Source: Closterium sp. NIES-65 (lineage: Eukaryota; Streptophyta; Zygnematophyceae; Desmidiales; Closteriaceae). Taken from it: a DNA stretch of 64,000 bases. Each line of letters starts with the position of its first letter. Within the stretch, counting starts at the first letter, position 1. The notes beneath the pieces are model-generated. The model had not been told where the DNA came from, searched no databases, and was given only the letters and a program-made list of their open reading frames with translations. This document shows positions 33,763 to 46,929 of the stretch, piece after piece. The translations under genes were made by a program, and so were the position numbers. The stretch lies in the NCBI GenBank assembly GCA_948144175.1, contig CANXME010002275.1, positions 4,525,001-4,589,000 of the forward strand. The letters run 5' to 3'.

Positions 33763-35238
33763 GTTTTAAATCATCTCAAAGCATTTTACATTCACTCCGC
33801 TATTGAGGTCAAGGGCCCACCAACATCACTTCTCTGCCACGATCAACTTCTGATCGCAGCAGTCTCGACAAACTTGTTGAACAACGCTCGTCGTTGGGCT
33901 CGTCGACGAGTGCTGTTGTAGACCAACAACGAGTGTTGACGATGGCGACTGAGTCCCGTCTAACAGTGCCTACTTGACCGTCATCTTAGCAGAAACCAAC
34001 TCGTAATCCAATCCGTCAAAATACTCACGTCGGCGGCGAGATTGGCTTCGCCCAAACGTAGGCGGTGCCTTTCTGCTCGACAGGCTGGAAGCGGGAAAAA
34101 TATGCCGTCCATGAAGAAAGTTGCTATGGTAGCCTATCGTTACAAAATCGATTGATGCTGAGCGTGGTGATTGATTTAGTGCTTTAGAAATTTGTGTGAT
34201 TCTATTAAGCAATTTTCCACGATGTGCAATTGACACTGGTATATACTAACGCCCACAGTAAGCAAAATCAGACTAGGAACCATTATTATTGCTGCAGTGA
34301 CCACATAAAATCCAGGACTAGTCGTATCTTGCACAAGGTTTGTTTGTTGATGTACAGTACACAACATTTCATGCTCAATGCATTAAGCTACGAGATACAA
34401 GCTCACAATAATTGTTACACCAAGCAGCCCTCTCACCCCTCACCACCACACACGACCCTTAAAACGCTACAAGACAAAACCCCCCCGCACCCCTCTTGGC
34501 GATCGTCCGTTTCAGGGTTGTAGGACAGAAACAACGACTGACAATGTAAGCCAGTTGTCGAATCTGCCACCCAAATCGTGATGTACAGTGCCATGCCACA
34601 AGGGACCATACACTGCTGTTTCAACAGAATCGCCAACACTCGAAATTGCACGTGATACAACAAAAGCGGCGATTGGCTAGACAGATTTGCGACCCTGAAG
34701 ATGCCAAGTTAACACGCGTGGTTGTTCTTGTTTTTTGCGAAGTATAGCTGTGACGCTGGCAGGATCGTGCCAGGTGGAGTTGCGATTCTGCGCGTGCTGA
34801 CAGATGCAAGGAAACTTCTGTTTCCTTGCGTCCTCGATTTGTCGTGAAAATTGTTTTACGCCCGTAGTTGTTTAGTTTGACAGCTTTGTTTCGTAACCAT
34901 CATACAACCACGAAGGAGCTGCGGAATTTAGAACGGTGCAAACGAATTTGTCAAACTTTTAGGAGTTTGAACAAAACAGTAGAATCTGTTGGGCATGCCA
35001 AATTACGACAAATTAAGAGCAACGCTGGCAAAAGTCACATGCCCTTGGATTCAATTTTGTTGTCCCTCTAGGCCACACAACAGCTGATCTCGATTTGCTA
35101 GAAAGTTCCAAGAATAAACCATATTTTGTCATACTCTGCACTGCACCAAATGGAAATGCTAGGCACACGAAAATGCTGCCATTACCACCAATGAAAGGGC
35201 AGCGTTTTTGCTAACATGGCCAGCTGTGCTGCTTGCAA
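33763..35238. other. Unassigned AT-richer stretch
   Basis: No gene, repeat or element was recognised on either strand. Open frames are short and lack domain signals. It ends in TGCAA, the target-site copy for the next copia element. Confidence 0.4.
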
Positions 35239-35364
35239 TGTTGAACAAGAATGAATGAACTAAGAGTGAAATGAGTACAAGTATCAAAACCTAGGAATGT
35301 GTACCCCCTATAGGCTAACCCACTGTAGCCTAAACAACTACAACAACATATATAATGTTTGACA
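35239..35364 (-). repeat. 3' LTR of copia element 35239-42537
   Basis: 126 bp, starts TGTTGAACAAG and ends TTTGACA. The inner side has the CACCCCCATAGG purine tract (complement GGGGGTG). Confidence 0.93.
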
Positions 35365-38300
35365 CACCCCCATAGGCGAAGTGGGGGAGAACTAGGGGTC
35401 ACAAGACCAGTCAAGTAAAGCAAAACAAAGCAAGCTCAGGGTGGATCACAACGTCACCACACAATCCAAGCACAAGTGCAAGGCCACAAGGCCAGTTCAC
35501 ATGCAAGAGTACAGATATATATATAAGACTAAACAAGCAAGAGCAGTGATATATATATGTAACAGTACAAAGAGGGTCAAGAGGAGAGCAAGTGAGGCAA
35601 GACAAACACAAGACCCAGCTGGGTACAGCGGCGCTGATGATCACAAGGCGGAAGTGCCTTGGTGAAGACCTCAGCAGTGTTGGCCTCAGAGGCCACGTAC
35701 GCAAGTCGCAACTGTCCACGCTGCTGTAGCTCACGAGCAAGGAAGTAGCGGAGAGCAATGTGCTTTGTTTTGTGCTCCAGTCTCTGCTCCCGACACAAGG
35801 CCAGCATAGCCTTGTTGTCGACGTACAGGACTGGAGGAGAACGAGGCGGCTCTCCAAGGTCGGTCAGCAGGTAGGTGAGCCAGCGAAGCTCTTGAGCAGC
35901 CATGGCCCCCGCGTAGATCTCAGCCTCACAACTGGAGCCAAGAACAGAACACGAGCGAGTAGCCCGCCACGAAACAGAGCCGGAACCAAGGCTGAAGGTG
36001 TAACCCTGTGACGACCGCTGCGTAGTCTGGTCGTCAGCCCAAGAAGCGTCTGCATGTCCAGTGAGGACCACTGGACTCCGCCCTCCAAGCACTAGCCCCA
36101 TGCCCGACGTACTGCACAAGTAGCGCAACACCCTCTTCGCTGCAGCCATGTGCTCTGGTCGGTGTCTCCCAGGAGCAACATAGCGTGCAAGAATGCTAAG
36201 AGGGTATGCAAGGTCAGGTCATGTGCAGGTCATCAGGTACATGAGACAGCCAACAAGCTCTGGGTACGTGCCACTTGACTCTACGGACTCATCCGAAGGC
36301 AGAGCTGAGAGTGAGTGGCGAGTAGGCAGAGGAGTGGCCTGAGGCGAGGAGTACGTGAAGCCAAAGCGCTGAAGGACCTGCTGCACCATGTGTGACTGAG
36401 TCAGGGTAATGGTGCGGCGTGCTCTGTCCCGGGTGATCTGCAAGCCAAGGTAGCTGCGCAGTTCACCCAGGTCAGTGCACGTGTGTCTCTTCTGCAGCTC
36501 GGACTTCACGTAGGCGAGTCCAGTAGTGTCAACTATGGCGAAGACCAAGTCATCGACGTACACGAGGATGTAGAACGGCGGTAGAGAGGTGTCGGTGCGC
36601 AGAAACAGCGACGGGTCGGCAGTAGACGGAGCGAACCCAAGAGCCGCAAGCGTAGTCCTCAGTGTGTCGTGCCACTCATGTGGCGCCTGGCGGAGACCGT
36701 AGACTGGACGCCAGAGACTCCACTGGGTACCAGGAGGGAAAGACCCAGTGAAGCCAGGTGGGCGGCGCAGCCAGATCTCCTCGTGCAGGCTGCCCTGCAG
36801 GAAAGCTGTGCTAAAGTCGAGAGAGTGCAGCTCGTAGTCCCGGTGAGCAGCAACGTGCAGCAGTACCCGAAGAGTGGTCATCTTCGGGGTGGGGGAGAAG
36901 GTCTGAAAGTAGTCAACTCCCTGTCGCTGACTGAAGCCACGAGCCACGTAACCCGCCTTGAAGACAGGCGGGGAACCCGGCGGCCGCTTCACCCTGAAGA
37001 TCCACATGCCACTGACGATGTTCGCCCCAGGAGGGGGGACAGCGTCAACGTAGGTGCCTGTGGACTTCCAGGAAGCCATCTCTGCATCCATAGCTACCTG
37101 CCACTGAGAGGAGTAGGGACCCTCTATCGCCTCCGCGTAAGAGCGCGAAGTCGGGATGTCAAGTGCATCCGGGTCTCCCTCAGGGGTAAGCAGTACGGAC
37201 ACGAGATGAGGTGAAGCAGCTGCCAGACACTGGAAATCCTCCTGCCTGTCCTCAAGGACGTCCGTGCCAAGGGCACACTCACCCCCGACGGACGGAGGAC
37301 ATACAGACTCAGACTCAGCAACAAGACTAGCAGCGTAGTCTAAGCGACAGCGAGCAGCAAAGTCGACGAGCTCAGTAACGAGAGCAGACGCAGCAGTAGA
37401 CTCGAAAGAAGGGTCAATAACAACAGTAGCAAGGAGACGCGTGACAGTAGGACTGGCAGCACGAAGAGAGTCCGACTCAGGGTCGGCGAGAGCAGGGAGA
37501 GAGGACGCAGGAGGAGAAGGCAAAGGGGCACGCAGAGGAGCAGTAGACGGACGTAGAGACATCCGGTGCGTGCCAGGGGTAGGAGGAGGACGCTGGCGCG
37601 AACTACGAGCACTAGCGCTAGCAGGACGGACAGGCGACGCCGGACGAGACGAAGACTCACGACGCTCAGTAAGACCGCCAGTAGGACCAGTGTAAGGAGA
37701 AGGAGCAGGTAGTGGGGAGGCCGGCTGCAACTGTAACTGTGACGGGACAGGCTGTGAACACGCTAAGGGAGGAGGACCAGGAGGAGGCGAGAGACCAAGA
37801 ACCTGCTGAAGGAGCGGAACGAAGTACGGCTGAGGGCGCGCGGCGACTCCAGGCACAGCAGGGACAGCACCTGTAACCCCAGCGGCAGTACCAGAACCAG
37901 CAGCAGCTCCAACGCCCAGGTCCTCAGTACTAGCCTCAGCACCAACGCCCGAGTCCTCAGCACCAGCAGTGGCTCCAACACCAGGGTCCACAGCACCTGC
38001 AGCAGCTCCAACGCCCGGGTCCTCAGCACCAGCAGGGACTCCGACACCAGGGTCCACAGCACCAGCCGCAGCTCCAACGCCAGGGTCCGCAGCACCAGCC
38101 GCAGCCCCAACGCCCGGGTCCTCAGCACCAGCAGCACCTCCAACCCTCGGGTCCGCAGCACTAGCAGCAGCTCCAACGCCAGGGTCCGCAGCACCACCAG
38201 CAGCTCCAACGCCCGGGTCCGTAGCACCAGGGGCAGCCGGGTCCGTGAGACGAGGCGCACCACTCCGAAGTGTGCAACGGCGCTCGTACCACTCACGAAT

Positions 38301-41300
38301 CCGCTCGCGAGAGGGGAGCTCCCGACTAGGAGGAGAAGTACCAGCCCCAGTCCCTGTAGTGCGCCTGGTCCCAGAGGTAACACTCCGGAGGCTGCAGTAC
38401 TGTAAGTACCACTCACGCAAGTGCTCCGAGGAGAGGTCGCGTCCAGGTGTAGCACCCTCAGGCCCAGCACCGCAAGGCTCAGCACCCCCAGTCACCGCAC
38501 CCCCAGGCTCAGCACCCCCAGGCTCAGTACCCCCGGTGTCCGCACCCCCAGGCTCAGCACCCCCAGAGTCCGCACCCCCAGGCTCAGCACCCCCAGAGTC
38601 AGCACCCCCAGGCTCAGCACCCCCAGTCTCCGCACCCCCAGGCACAGCACCCCCAGCAGTTTGAGAGTCGACAGCAACCTCAACAGGCTCGACCGGGTCT
38701 ACCTGAGACACACCTGAGGGAGCGGCACCCTGAGTGGGGAGGGGGTCTACGACAGCAGCACCTGGCGCGAGGAAGAGAGGCGGGGGTGGGAGCGGGGCAG
38801 TGCGGTAGGGAAAGAGGTGGTAGTAGGGGACAGACTCGTCAAAAGTGACGTCCTGAGAGGGCAAGACCCGGCGCGAGGTGGCGTGGTAAAACTGCCAACC
38901 AGGCGCGTCGGAACAAAGCCGAGGAAGACGCAGGGAACAGCACGAGAGGAGAGCTTGTCCGCAGACGAATCGCGGACAAAAGCTCGAGATCCCCAGACCC
39001 GGAAACGTGACGCATCGCCAACCTCCCCCGTCCACAGCAGTGTGGGCGAGGTCTCCGGCAAGGAGACACGGGGCCAGAGGTTGAGCTGATGCGCAGCGTA
39101 CCGGACCGCAAACGGCCACAGAAAGTGGGGGGCAGCCGCATGGATCAAGGAGGTACGAGCGACCTCCATGACCAGGCCAATGCGGCGCTCCGCAACCCCA
39201 TTCTGCTGTGGAGAGGCCGGAAGCGTGAACGACTGCTCAATGCCGTGCTCAGCACAGTAGGCTGCCAAGAGGTCGGAGGAGAACTCACCACCTCTGTCAG
39301 AGTGCAAGCGCAGGACAGGAAAGTCGGAGCGGAAACGCTCGCTGAGCTGGAGACGAGCTCTGCGGATCCAAGGGATCAAAACATTAGGGACCTCACCCTT
39401 GGCTCGCAAGGGGAAGACCGTGGTGTAGCGCGAGTAGTCGTCAACAACGATCAGGAAGTACCTCTCCTGACCCTGACCACGGACGCGGGCTGGGCCCCAC
39501 ACTTCCATGTGGAGCGTCTGCAAAGGAGCAGTCGTCGGGGGAAACGAGGAGTGAGGAGCGGCGCGCTGCCACCCCTCGACACAGGGAAGACAGGGAGGAG
39601 CAGGCGAGGGTGGGAGGGGAGGGAGGACCCTGGGAAGACCAGAGACAAGGTACCGGGAGTGCATGGCATGAAGGCGCTGCACAGACGGGTGGCCCAGTCG
39701 GTGGTGCCAGAGGACAGTCTTGTGCGCTAGAGAGCGACACGAGCAGGGGGCGGACAGCTGACCTGACGCGAACGCAGACGCAGACGCAGCGACCTGAGGG
39801 GGGGTAGTAGTCAGTGTGTACAGATCCGGCCCCGGCTACCGGGTGAAGGTAGCCAAGTGGCGGCCTGTACGGGCACACGTGCAGTGTGTGACACGCTCGT
39901 AGGCAGGGGTGAACTGGTGAACACCCGCGTCCTGTAGTGCACAACCTGCCACCAAGTTCGTAAAGAACGAGGGGAGGTGGAGACCTGACAGTGTGCCCGA
40001 CGGGACCGCAGGACAGGGAAGGACAGTGGAGGAGGTCGCAAGGACCGGACCCCCAGAGGGGTCAGCGAGGGAGACAGCAACTGGCCGAGCAAGGGGCTCA
40101 AGGGCAGTGCGGTCACGAAAGAAACAGCGAGAGGCACCTGAATCCAGTGTGAAGGTGTGCAGTGCTGCAATCGACACAGTACTAGGGGGGCAGACGTACA
40201 CGCACCTAGAGCAGCAGCCTCACCAGCACCTGGGGTAGCGGACACGCGAGTACCTGGAGCGGCAGACGCACTAGTCCTAATGCTCGGGTCGGGCGGGACA
40301 CTCAGGTACTCAGCACCCTCTCCACTAGTAGACATCACATACATGGCAGTGACATCACATACATGGCAGTGATGTCTGGTACTAGCATCAAAGTCTAGAG
40401 CATAAATATCAATCCCCTTCTTCAGGAGATCAACCCAGCGGGGCAGCTCAGTGGCCTGAGGGAACTGAACACGCCAAGCGTCGTTCAGACGAGCGAAGCA
40501 ACGCTGTGTGGCGTGCGGTCCCCCACACGGCTGGCCACTGCGGTCACCAGTGCGAATGACGTACGTGCAGCTAAGGCCACCCCCCCCCCCCCCCCCCCCG
40601 TGCTGAGAGTACCACTCACGGACTTCTGGGGGCGACGGAGTGTGCTGCTGGCCCTGGCCACCGCCAGTGCCTCCACGACCACCACCGCCGCTACCACCTC
40701 CTCGACCACCCCAACCCCGGCCGCTGCCTCGTCCACCGCCACCCCCACCACCTCCTCCGCCCCGGCCACCTCCCCCGCCGCTGCCGCCACCCCCCCCACT
40801 GCTGCCACCTCCCCCACCCGCGCCACCCCCCCCGCCACCACCACCTCCCCCACCACCGCCACTCCCGCTTTCACCACCACCGCCCTTGCCCCCCTTGCCC
40901 TTGCCGCTGCTGCGCCCACTCAAAGCAGACGCAGTCCCGACCTTCTCAGCACCAAGGAGGTCGACAGCAGCAGCAGAGGCGACAGAGGGAAGAAGGGGGG
41001 AGGGAGAACACCCCTCAAAGAACGGGGTACAGGGGTCACCGCGAGAGGCACCTACAGCGACTATGCTAGCCTCAGCTGCAAGCAGTTCCTTCTCGAGGAG
41101 GGCAATGGTGAGCTCGGTGGGGCAGCGAGCTAGGAAGTGGTCCCTGACTGAGCGCAGAGTGTCAGGGAGGTGCGTGACTAGGTGGTAGAGATTGAGCCAG
41201 AGCGGGGGTGGGTTCTTGGCAAGGAACTCATCAGGCATAGCGGCGCGGAAGCGAGCCTCACTAGTGCGGAGGTGGGTAATGAGATCAGCGACAGTGTGGA

Positions 41301-41689
41301 AGGAAGCTAGGTCGGGGAACAGGTAGGGAAGAGAGAGACGGCCTAGAGCGGCAGAGGCCGACGAGGAGTAGCGGGCAACGACAGCAGTGTACAGTGCCTG
41401 TGCAGTCTTGTGCTGCCCAAAGTGCTTGCGCTCATCTATCGGCAGAGAGTTGCGAATAGCGAAGCGAGTATGGGCGTCACGAGTCTGCCACTGTGAGCGA
41501 GCAGTGCTGTCAGTAGTAGCAGCAGGAGCAGTAGCGTGGCCTAAGGCATGATCGTACAGTGAGATGTCTTCCTTGGCAGTGAGATGTAGGAAGAGGTGTA
41601 GGTCATCAAGCCAGGTGTCGAACTTCACTGGGCGGCCCTCAGTATCGAAGGCTAGGACAGGAGGGCTAGCCATGGTAGCAGCAGTAGGA

Positions 41690-42330
41690 AAAGCAGTAGG
41701 AGCAGTAGGGTAGGTAGGGCGGCGCGGCTCGGTACAGGTAGGGCGGCGCGGCTCGGTATAGGTAGGGCGGCGCGGCTCGGGTCGGGCGGCGCGGCTCGGT
41801 TGGGGCGGCTCGGTTCGGGCGGCTCGGGTCGGTTAGGGCTAGCGGCTCGGGTCGGGCGGCTCGGTTCCGTTAGGGCTGGGCGGCTTGGGTCGGCTCGGTT
41901 CGGGCTGCTCGGTCTGGGTGGGGCCGTTCGTGGCCGCTAAGGGCGAGCGCGGGGAGCGGGTGGGGCCGTGAGGGACGAGCGCGGGGCCGACGTGGGTGCT
42001 AAGGGCGAGCGCGGGGCCGACGTGGGTGCTAAGGGCGAGCGCGGGGCCTATCGGGGCCGTGAGGGACGAGCGCGGGGCCGATCGGGGCGGTAAGGGACGA
42101 GCGCGGTGCCGACGTGGGCCTCTAAGGGCGAGCGTGGGGCCTATCGGGGCCGTGAGGGACGAGCGCGGGGCCGAACGGGGCCGGTAAGGACGAGCGCAGG
42201 GCCGACGCGGGCCTCTAGGGGTAAGCGCGGGGCCGATTCGGGGCCTCTAAAAGCGAGCGCGGGTCCGACCGAGGCCTCTAGGTGCGAGAGCGCGGGGCCG
42301 ACGGGGCCTCTAGGGGCGTGAAAGCCGAGG
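41690..42330 (-). repeat. GC-rich leader minisatellites of copia element 35239-42537
   Basis: Two arrays lie between the gag start and the 5' LTR: about 41730-41900 of GGGCGGCGCGGCTCGGT-type units, and 41935-42310 of units like TAAGGGCGAGCGCGGGGCC. A short GTAG run ends it at about 42345-42361. Confidence 0.85.
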
Positions 42331-42411
42331 CGCCCTAGGGCGTAGGTAGGTAGGTAGGTAGTGGTGGGCCCTAAAAAAAAATCGGTCCTAGGAAGGACCT
42401 GCTCTATACCA

Positions 42412-42537
42412 TGTTGAACAAGAATGAATGAACTAAGAGTGAAATGAGTACAAGTATCAAAACCTAGGAATGTGTACCCCCTATAGGCTAACCCATTGTA
42501 GCCTAAACAACTACAACAACATATATAATGTTTGACA
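42412..42537 (-). repeat. 5' LTR of copia element 35239-42537
   Basis: 126 bp, practically identical to 35239-35364 and followed by the TGCAA target duplication. Confidence 0.93.
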
Positions 42538-42542
42538 TGCAA

Positions 42543-43283
42543 CCCTGTCAATTTTTATCACATGTGGGCAGTCCCGATACATTTGGGAATCTGACGCGAA
42601 ATGGGCTGATGACCCTGCACGTCCTTCGGCTGGTGGGTACAGAGCCGCTAATGAACCTGCACGTTCATACGCTGGTAGGCATGAGCCTCGTATAAGCCCT
42701 ATCCACGAAAAAATGGGGAATGAAATGGATCATGAACAAATCTTGTTCTTTCATCTAAAATATTCCATGTAAGTTTGAATCTGACTCAACAGTTGGACAC
42801 ATCATGTAACTACAGCCCTGAAATGGTATCTTGAATACTCCCTGAACATGAATAGCATGGTGAACCCAGCAAGATGAGCGAGGGGGTCAAGCACGTACCT
42901 CTCATTCTGTGACTTCTACCACACCACAACCAATTGTGGTTTGTTCACCTTCAGTCTCCAAGTGCCTCTTTCCCCTTAGACGTGTCTAGACTGAACTCAC
43001 GTCCAGACTATGAGCGGATACCAAGCTCTACGTAATGGTTGCGCCAATGCCTAGAGCTGCTATGACGACAACGAGGGATTCGAATCGCGTTAGGTGAGCT
43101 CCCCTTGACTATTAGCCTAATATTTCTAGCGATTGGACACACCAATGCGCAGCAAACGACAGCTGATCTGGTTTGCCTACATAAGGAACACCAGAGGTCT
43201 TTGAGCATTCATTCATCTTCTTGGAGGATTAAGACTCATTCTCTCGAACTACCTATTTGCTCACGGACTGAAGTTACCTGCTC
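42543..43283 (+). promoter_or_regulatory. Probable upstream region of the eight-exon gene
   Basis: About 740 bp without a recognisable gene, between the copia target duplication and the first exon at 43284. Two short related words (CCTGCACGTCCTTCGGCTGG and CCTGCACGTTCATACGCTGG) lie about 50 bp apart near 42613-42676. No TATA box was assigned. Confidence 0.3.
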
Positions 43284-46200
43284 ATGGCTGTCAAACAAAA
43301 GAACGCGCATGATGTGCTATCGAGAGGGGAGGAGCATGCTATGAAGAAGCTCAAGAAATCTTCGTCCCGAAAGTCTAATGTGAGTCCCTAGAAGCTGGAT
43401 GGGGAAAGCTAGATCGGTATATATCCGTAAGCCTGGTTTGTTGCATGATGCTGTCTAGCTATTTTCTCGCATCATGCTTGTTGTGCCGTAAAAGTGCATC
43501 TGCGACCCTGTTTCATGCCATATAATGCATGTTGCATTGTTTTGATCATTTTTTGGTGATCAGGAAAAGAATGGCAGGGGATCCTCGCTTGAGCTCGAAG
43601 GGTCTGCTCGGAGGTTGGGTCGAAAGAGGCGCCCCAGTGTTAAAGTGGCTGAGAACCTTCCTTCCAAGGAGTATTTGAACGAAGGGACGGGCTCGGGGGG
43701 CGATGACGAAAAGGAGGACGGTGAGGGTGTTTCTCGAGCACTAGTCAGCTCGGATGAAGTAAAGAAGGCTGTTGATATGGAACAGAGTGATGAAGAGAGT
43801 TCTGAGTCGGAAGATGAGGAGGGCTCTGATGACGAGGACAAATCAGAAAATGAGGGAGGAGAGAACACTGATGAGGAGTGTGATGAGGAGTGTGATGAAG
43901 AGTGTGATGAGGAAAGCGAAAGTAGCAATCGTGAGGATGAAGATGGAACCGACAGGAGTGAAGAAGATGAGGATGAAGCTGAGGCACGTGCACGGAACAA
44001 CGACAAGATGCGTGCAGTGGAAGCGTTAAACGAGAAGACAGCTGATGAAGGCAAAGGTAAGATGTCATGTGTTCTAATTCATTGTTCACCCTTCACTGGA
44101 TAAAAGCATTTGATGTGAACAGCTTTCAGTGTCGTGCATTTGATGATGTTGGAAAACCGCAAACGGCTAAATATTACCTATTTAACACTTCGCAGGCAAA
44201 TCCAAGGCAACGCGTGGGAAGGGTCATGACAAGGGTAGACGCGGTCGCAACAAAAAGGGGAAGCATAGTTCATCCAAGAAGACGAAAAAGGAGAAGGATA
44301 GGAAGTGGAAGGGCAAGCTGGATGAGACCAACAATGAAGAGAAAGGCAAGAAGAAAGATAAGAAGGGCAAAGAGAAGGTTACCTACTCCATCAAGGAGAA
44401 AGGTGAGATCTAATTTTCAGCAACATTATCTGTTATTGTTGTCTTTATTTGACATCTTTGTAACAATGCCCTACCCTCTTTTGCCCATCCTTGATCCATT
44501 TACCCACTCCTCCCTCTTCCTAAACTTCCTCAATCCCACCCTTCCTTGATGCAACCAACCCCTCTGTCCCCCTTCTCCTCTGCCCACTTTATTCCGCCTA
44601 GCCACAACCCTAAACCATCCATCCCGTTTCTCCTTCCTCATGCCCACCCCCAAACCCGCTGCTGCCCCCCCCCCCCCCCCCCTCCCACTCCCTCCCTTGC
44701 TCCCTTTTTGCTTTCCTCCCTGTGTTCTAGTCCACCGCTTTCACCCTCGCAGGGTTATCTGGCTCCGCACCTCCTGGGAAGGTGCTGTGTGTGACAACCA
44801 AAAGTCATGAAGTGGCTGCAACAATCATGGCCAATCAGGCAGGACCTAGTGGTCTTAACCGTCAGAACAGTGGAGGAGTGTCAAAGGCAGAGTTCCTTGC
44901 GCTAGAAGGCAAGGTGATGGAGAAGTTAGCAGCGATACGCGAATTGGTGGCAGGAATTCCATCGAGCGGATTGTCAAATCCATCTCAAGGAACACTTGTG
45001 ATTGCCCGATCCGTCCCTGCGGTGAACCCTGCAATGTCAACTGACTCGGATTCCACCGAGAGTCCCGTTCTGCTGGCGAAATCGATCGTCATGAGGCATG
45101 TGGAAGACTAATGGGTGAGTATATCTTGACAAGAGGCATGGGGATTGTAAAGAGGCATGGGGAAATGGGGTGTAAATTCGCATGGGGATTGTATTATGAA
45201 AAAGTTGATACGGCATTGTTTATCTTGTTTATGGTGTTTTGTTCTAAGCTGTTGTAATGTTTAGAAACCTGTGCTGCTTTCTATGTTGCATTCTATGTCC
45301 AACCCTACTGCCCTTTCTCCCCACCCTTGTACTTTTTCTCCCCTTTGTTAGCCCTTTTATTTGCCCATCCCTTAGTTTGCTCTGGTGTTCTAAACCCTAG
45401 GCTCCAACCCATCCTTAGCCCTCATGATTTGAACAAATGCAATGTTTTAGGGTATTACCTCTTATGTACCCTAAACCCATCTTTTACAGGAACTAGCCAA
45501 ACGTGTGGCAACGCGCTTGATGTACACCAACGCAGCAGACCAGATTCAGTTTTATCCCTCGGATCGGGAGGCAATGGAGCTGGGTTTCAAGCAGTTTTTG
45601 CCAACGGATGCTTTGAAGACATTGATTGTCTTGTTCGAGCACCTTGACCCTGCCACACGCGGGGTCTTTCTGGAGCTGATGTCAACGACGCGGACAACTA
45701 TCGATGGTTTTCTACGGAAGTATTTGCTGGCTGCTCTTGGACGCAGTGCAGCGCGAAGCTATGTCAACAACCTACCTCCGGAGCTGCCACGGCCTGATAT
45801 CTTCTACTCTGATCAGGAATTAGTTGATAAGTACATGGATGGTGAGTTTGGATTTTTTTATGTTGTGTTGCATATTCTTGCTTTGAAATGGTGTCTGCAC
45901 ATGGTGCCATTTTCTCTCCTCACATATTGTCAAGCATGTCACAGGTTGACATAATTGGTCATACTTTTCTCACTCATTGTCACTCTTTCATTAGTTGCCA
46001 TTCTCTCAAATACTGCGATTCTTTCACATGCTGCCGTTCTCTCAAATGGTTTCCATTCTCCTTTTCACCCTTATTCAAATAGATGAGGGGACGTTAGCAT
46101 GGCATTTTCTTAACGGCGTGCCTTTCTCGACACAGATCTTCGCAGTTTGTGTCCGCTTAGCCCTGACAAGGAGAGGCGTCAACACTGAGAAGTTCAAGAT

Positions 46201-46782
46201 CCATCAGTTGGCGTGGATCTTGTATGCTGTGAGTATACAAAGTTACCCATAATTAGTTCAGGGTTATATGGTTGTGCAAAGTAGGATTCACATAATCCAA
46301 CATCCTTACTAATGGAAGCTTGTTAGCCAATAACCCCAACATCATATTTTTCACCTTGATCACATGCTTGCTTGAACCCTTTTTTTTGCCCCTTTTATCG
46401 TCAGGTGGAGTGGCCGTTGCTGCACAATGCGCCAGATGGGAAGCTTCCCACAAAGTGGGATACGAATCGCACAAATTATGAGGTCATGTGCGCTCGTGTC
46501 AAGAGGTTGGTCGAGCATGCTGTGCTCGACCTCGGAGTTGCGTATGACAGGAGCATGCACCCCTTCGTTTTTCCGAATGCGGTGTACATTGACGCTTCGG
46601 ATTCCGAGTCGGTGGTGAAAGAGTACCTTGTAAGTATGCATGGATGATGTTGATATGAAATAATATGTTTGTTTGATATGTTTTTGTACTAATTCATGTT
46701 ATCTTTCCTATTTGTATAAACCCTCCAGCGGAGGCAGGCAGCTTCGAGGACTGCGCAACAAGTTCGCGCAACCCCTCCCTGA
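43284..46782 (+). CDS. Unrecognised eight-exon gene: basic/acidic N-terminus plus conserved-looking C-terminal region
   Basis: Exons: 43284-43379, 43564-44056, 44196-44402, 44753-45114, 45490-45841, 46083-46228, 46405-46629, 46729-46782; about 645 codons. Every junction has GT/AG ends and matching phase (0, 1, 1, 0, 1, 0, 0), with strong GTGAGT or GTAAGT donors at several. The protein starts MAVKQKNAHDVLSRGEEH and has a basic patch KKLKKSSSRK. It then has an Asp/Glu-rich tract in exon 2 (DEECDEECDEECDEE) and a Lys-rich tract in exon 3 (KKTKKEKDRKWKGK). From exon 5 a normal-composition region of about 240 residues follows (RLMYTNAADQIQFYPSD, DALKTLIVLFEHLDP, AWHFLNGVPFSTQIFAVCV, KFKIHQLAWILYA). 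The composition suggests a nuclear protein. I do not recognise the C-terminal region; it could be a lineage-specific host family or the non-transposase gene of a DNA transposon. One in-frame TAA (45109) sits two codons before the exon 4 donor. A weaker in-phase GT at 45100 would exclude it. Confidence 0.65.
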
Positions 46783-46929
46783 ATGGTGGCACATGAGGGA
46801 TTTGGACCATGTGTGGAAGTAGCAGGGATGTGCAAGGTGGCTGGAAGTTGTAGAGTTGCACTGGAGAGTGGTTGGAAGTAGAAAGAGCTGGAGCATGATG
46901 GGACATAGTAGAGTGGTTGGAAGCATTAA

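Larger units (their letters stand above)
35239..42537 (-). mobile_element. Ty1/copia element with both LTRs, recent insertion
   Basis: Two 126-bp LTRs (35239-35364 and 42412-42537) are flanked by TGCAA (35234-35238 and 42538-42542). They appear to differ at about one site, so insertion is recent. The complement of 42391-42411 starts TGGTATAGAGCAGG, the primer site. Parts 5' to 3': GC-rich minisatellite leader (41690-42330), gag (complement of about 40250-41673, starting MASPPVLAFDTEGRPVKFD), glycine-rich tract (40570-40910), protease (about 39990-40200), integrase (38880-39720), GGAEP and VGAAAGA-type repeat linker (37820-38680), reverse transcriptase (about 36200-37150) and RNase H (35577-36200). 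Long frames survive but the coding region is broken in a few places. Confidence 0.94.

Noticed and set aside
43040-43095. tRNA gene suggested by GGATTCGAATC
   Set aside because: No acceptor, D or anticodon stem can be formed around it on either strand.
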